Source: Halomarina pelagica (lineage in GTDB: Archaea > Halobacteriota > Halobacteria > Halobacteriales > Haloarculaceae). From it: DNA of 64,000 bases. Made by a program: the position numbers and the translations under genes. The DNA lies in assembly GCF_024228315.1 (NCBI RefSeq), contig NZ_CP100454.1, forward strand, positions 2,108,001 through 2,172,000, in the 5' to 3' direction. This document shows, one piece after another, positions 61,814 to 64,000 of the stretch (position 1 is its first letter; every line of letters begins with the position of its first letter). The notes beneath the pieces are model-generated. The model searched no databases, was not told the origin of the DNA, and saw nothing but the letters and a program-made list of their open reading frames with translations.

Positions 61814-63670
61814 TCACGTGATCCCCCAGATGAGGGCGATGCCGAGCACCGTCGCGATCGAGAGCAGCACCTGCAACGGCGCGCCGACGCGGAAGTAGTC
61901 GGTGAAGCGGTAGCCGCCGGGACCGTAGACGAGCAGGTTCGTCTGGTAGCCAATCGGCGTCATGAAGTCGGCGCTGGCGGCGAACGTGACGGCGAGGACG
62001 AACGCGAACGGGTCCGCGCCGATCTGGTTCGCGGTCGCCACGCCGACGGGGATGAGCAGCACGACGCTCCCGGCGTTGCTCACGAGCGCGGTCGTCAGCG
62101 CGGTCACGACGTAGAACAGCCAGAGGACGCCGATCGGCGGGAGGACGGTCGCGCTCTGGGCGACGAGCGAGCCGATGAGCGCGGCCGCGCCGGTCTCCTC
62201 GAACGCGATGCCGAGCGGGATCAGTCCGGCGAGCAGGAAGATGACGTTCCACTCGATGGCGTCGTACAGTTCGTCGGAGTGGAGCACGCCGCTGAAGAGC
62301 ATCAGGATGACGCCCCCCAGCGCCGCGATGAGGATGTCGACCACGCCGAGGGCGGCGAGCCCGACGACGCCCCCGATGATGGCCACCGCGATGGGGATCT
62401 TCCCCGTCCGGTAGTCGGGATCGGCGACCTGGTGGGCGACGATGACGTCCGGGTCGGTCGCGAGCTGGTTGAGGCTCTCCTCGGTCGCCTGGACGAGCAG
62501 CGTGTCACCCCCGCGCAGCAGCAGTTCGTCGAGGCGGTTGTGCAGGAGCGTCCGCTCGCGGCGGATGGCGAGGACGTTCGCGTCGTAGCGCTCGCGAAAG
62601 AGCGCCTCGGAGAGCGAAGTGCCGACCAGCCGCGACTGCGCCGGGACGACGAGTTCGACCAGCGTCTTGCGCCGGGCGACCGCCTCGAGTTCCTCCTCGG
62701 TCACGTCCGGCGAGGAGGCGAACGAGAGCCCCTCGGCGCGCATGAGCGCGCGGACGGTCGCGAGGTTGGCCCGGACGATGAAGACGTCCCCAGCCCGGAT
62801 CGTCGTCTCCGTGAACGGCTCGATGTAGCGCTCCCCGTCCCGGATCAGCTGGATGACCTCCACGTCGAGGTCCGTCTCCGCGAGTATCGCGTCGACGCTC
62901 TCGCCGACGAGCGGGGAGCCGTCGTCGACGACGACCTCGGTCAGGTAGCCCTCCATCTCGTACTCCTCGAGCAGTCCCTCGTCGGGGCTGACCCGCTCCG
63001 GGAGGAGGTGCTGGGCGACGAACACGACGTAGAGCGTGCCGGTCACGAACACGATCGCTCCGAGCGGGGTGAACTCGAACATCGAGAACGAGTTGCCGAT
63101 CAGCCGCTCCGAGACGTCGCTCGCGACGATGTTCGTCGAGGTGCCGATGAGCGTGAGCATGCCGCCGACCATCGCCGAGTACGAGAGCGGGATCAGGAGT
63201 TTCGACGGGGAGGTACCCCCACCGCGCGCGAGGTCGGACACTGCCGGGATGAGCATCGCGACGATGGGCGTGTTGTTGAGCACGGCCGACGGGAGGCCGC
63301 CGACGCCGACCACGGCGAGCAGTTGCTTGCGCTCGTCGGTCCCCGCGAACGACGACATCCAGGTGCTGAGCATCTGAACCGCGCCCGTACGGCTGATGCC
63401 CGCGCTCAGGATGAACATCGCGAGCACCGTGATGGTCGCCTCGTTCGAGAACCCCGAGATGCCCTCCTCGATGGAGATACGCGTCCACGGCTCCAGTATC
63501 ATCAACAGCGCCATCGTGATCAGCGCGGTGACGTCGACCGGCACCACCTCGCTCGCGAACAGGAGGAACGCGAGCAGGGTGATCCCGAACACCACGAGCA
63601 TCTCGATCGTTATCGGCGGCACATCCGTCGCTGCTTGCAACAACGCCGACGTGACCCCGACTACCCACAT
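61814..63670 (-). CDS. SLC13/DASS-type permease with two TrkA-C domains
   Basis: 618 residues. Membrane helices occupy about 20-220 and 420-618, each with an SNT-like hairpin (GTSTNIVASDV; NAGSVVLLIPVG, IGYQTNLLVYGPGG). Between them lie two TrkA_C (RCK-C) domains at about 235-325 and 335-415 (EVVVDDGSPLVGESVDAILAE; ELVVPAQSRLVGTSLSEALF). This is the layout of the 'SLC13 family permease' group, transporting sulfate, di- or tricarboxylates with Na+. Confidence 0.92.
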   Translation of the reverse strand: MWVVGVTSALLQAATDVPPITIEMLVVFGITLLAFLLFASEVVPVDVTALITMALLMILEPWTRISIEEGISGFSNEATITVLAMFILSAGISRTGAVQMLSTWMSSFAGTDERKQLLAVVGVGGLPSAVLNNTPIVAMLIPAVSDLARGGGTSPSKLLIPLSYSAMVGGMLTLIGTSTNIVASDVSERLIGNSFSMFEFTPLGAIVFVTGTLYVVFVAQHLLPERVSPDEGLLEEYEMEGYLTEVVVDDGSPLVGESVDAILAETDLDVEVIQLIRDGERYIEPFTETTIRAGDVFIVRANLATVRALMRAEGLSFASSPDVTEEELEAVARRKTLVELVVPAQSRLVGTSLSEALFRERYDANVLAIRRERTLLHNRLDELLLRGGDTLLVQATEESLNQLATDPDVIVAHQVADPDYRTGKIPIAVAIIGGVVGLAALGVVDILIAALGGVILMLFSGVLHSDELYDAIEWNVIFLLAGLIPLGIAFEETGAAALIGSLVAQSATVLPPIGVLWLFYVVTALTTALVSNAGSVVLLIPVGVATANQIGADPFAFVLAVTFAASADFMTPIGYQTNLLVYGPGGYRFTDYFRVGAPLQVLLSIATVLGIALIWGIT

Positions 63671-63945
63671 GGTATCTCATTCAACGGAGTTGCATTAAAG
63701 AGTCATCTCTACCCCGTGAGAACGTCTCCCCGTGCGTACGTCTAGGTCTCGGGATGAGTTCGCGACGCGCTGCGGTTCGTCGGACGCTCGGGGACGTCCG
63801 CCCCGAGCCGTCCCCCTCCGTTACACCGCCTCGTCCTGCCCCGTTCCCCGCTTCGTCCGACCGTGTGACCGCTCTCCCGCGTCTCTTCGCACCGCGTCGC
63901 GGAACGCATTTATTCCCGCCGTCGTGAGCCTCCCTTATCCGTGTG

Positions 63946-64000
63946 ATGGAGCCCGCCTCGACGCGGAGACGCCGGCCGGTGGCTCCTTCTCGGAGAGCCA
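63946..64000 (+). CDS. Possible start of a gene running off the window
   Basis: An ATG at 63946 opens a frame to the window end (MEPASTRRRRPVAPSRRA), with TATA-like gcatttattcc at about 63906-63916. The visible residues are low-complexity and basic. The call rests on the promoter-like box only. The rest of 63671-63945 shows no gene. Confidence 0.25.
   Translation, partial: MEPASTRRRRPVAPSRRA

Noticed and set aside
63754-63927. A 57-codon ORF (MSSRRAAVRRTLGDVR...)
   Set aside because: It is Arg/Pro-rich, has no TATA-like box at the right distance and shows no recognisable pattern.

Overview
The window is chromosomal DNA from a halophilic archaeon (class Halobacteria). It is very GC-rich, its proteins are acidic, and many genes have a TATA-like box about 25-30 nt before the start codon, as expected for leaderless transcripts. 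It carries archaeal informational genes: split RNA polymerase subunits, TFB, MCM, EF-2, uS7, uS12 and a NusA-like protein. The species cannot be fixed from sequence alone. Genes are dense, mostly intact and on both strands, and there is no large mobile island.

Layout. 1-7 kb: end of a uracil-DNA glycosylase-like gene, a winged-helix regulator, a hotdog thioesterase, a DehI-family protein, an MFS transporter, an apparently frameshifted membrane gene, a tight operon (GalT-like, alkyltransferase-like, amidohydrolase) and a HIT protein. 7-12.3 kb: a block with a ParA-like protein lacking the P-loop lysine, TFB, a canonical MinD-like ATPase and several unrecognised small or coiled-coil proteins. 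12.4-16.2 kb: mcm with an in-frame intein. 16.4-25 kb: PHP phosphoesterase, ferredoxin, cupin, CHR transporter, DCC protein, PiT phosphate transporter with an upstream ORF, amidohydrolase, FNR-like oxidoreductase and an exported metzincin. 25-31 kb: CPC-type heavy-metal ATPase with a neighbouring cysteine-rich HTH regulator, then an aldo/keto reductase. 31 kb: tRNA-Arg(CCG). 31-39.5 kb: MATE exporter, membrane-anchored 2Fe-2S ferredoxin, exported M14 carboxypeptidase, 2-oxoacid dehydrogenase E1 alpha/beta with a stand-alone lipoyl protein, 6-phosphogluconate dehydrogenase and a sulfatase-superfamily protein. 39.6-49 kb: valS behind a 9-codon leader ORF, M29 aminopeptidase, EF-2, J-domain protein, HExxH protein and an NmrA-type protein. 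49-60 kb: the transcription/translation cluster rpoH-rpoB''-rpoB'-rpoA'-rpoA''-nusA-like, then rps12-rps7. 60-64 kb: tRNA-Asp(GTC) with duplicated 3' ends, an MSOX-type FAD oxidase and a SLC13/TrkA-C permease.

The strongest non-obvious signals are: (i) a dispersed composite repeat in three copies (about 21.9-22.2, 37.3-37.6 and 43.6-44.0 kb), each with an A/T-rimmed hairpin, then a TATA box and a second structured segment that looks like a small-RNA gene aimed antisense at the 3' end of a neighbouring gene; (ii) a leader ORF before valS with two consecutive rare GTA valine codons; (iii) repeated tRNA 3'-end fragments shared by the tRNA-Arg and tRNA-Asp loci; (iv) an MCM intein without recognisable LAGLIDADG endonuclease motifs but with helix-turn-helix-like segments; and (v) several perfect palindromes in divergent promoter regions.
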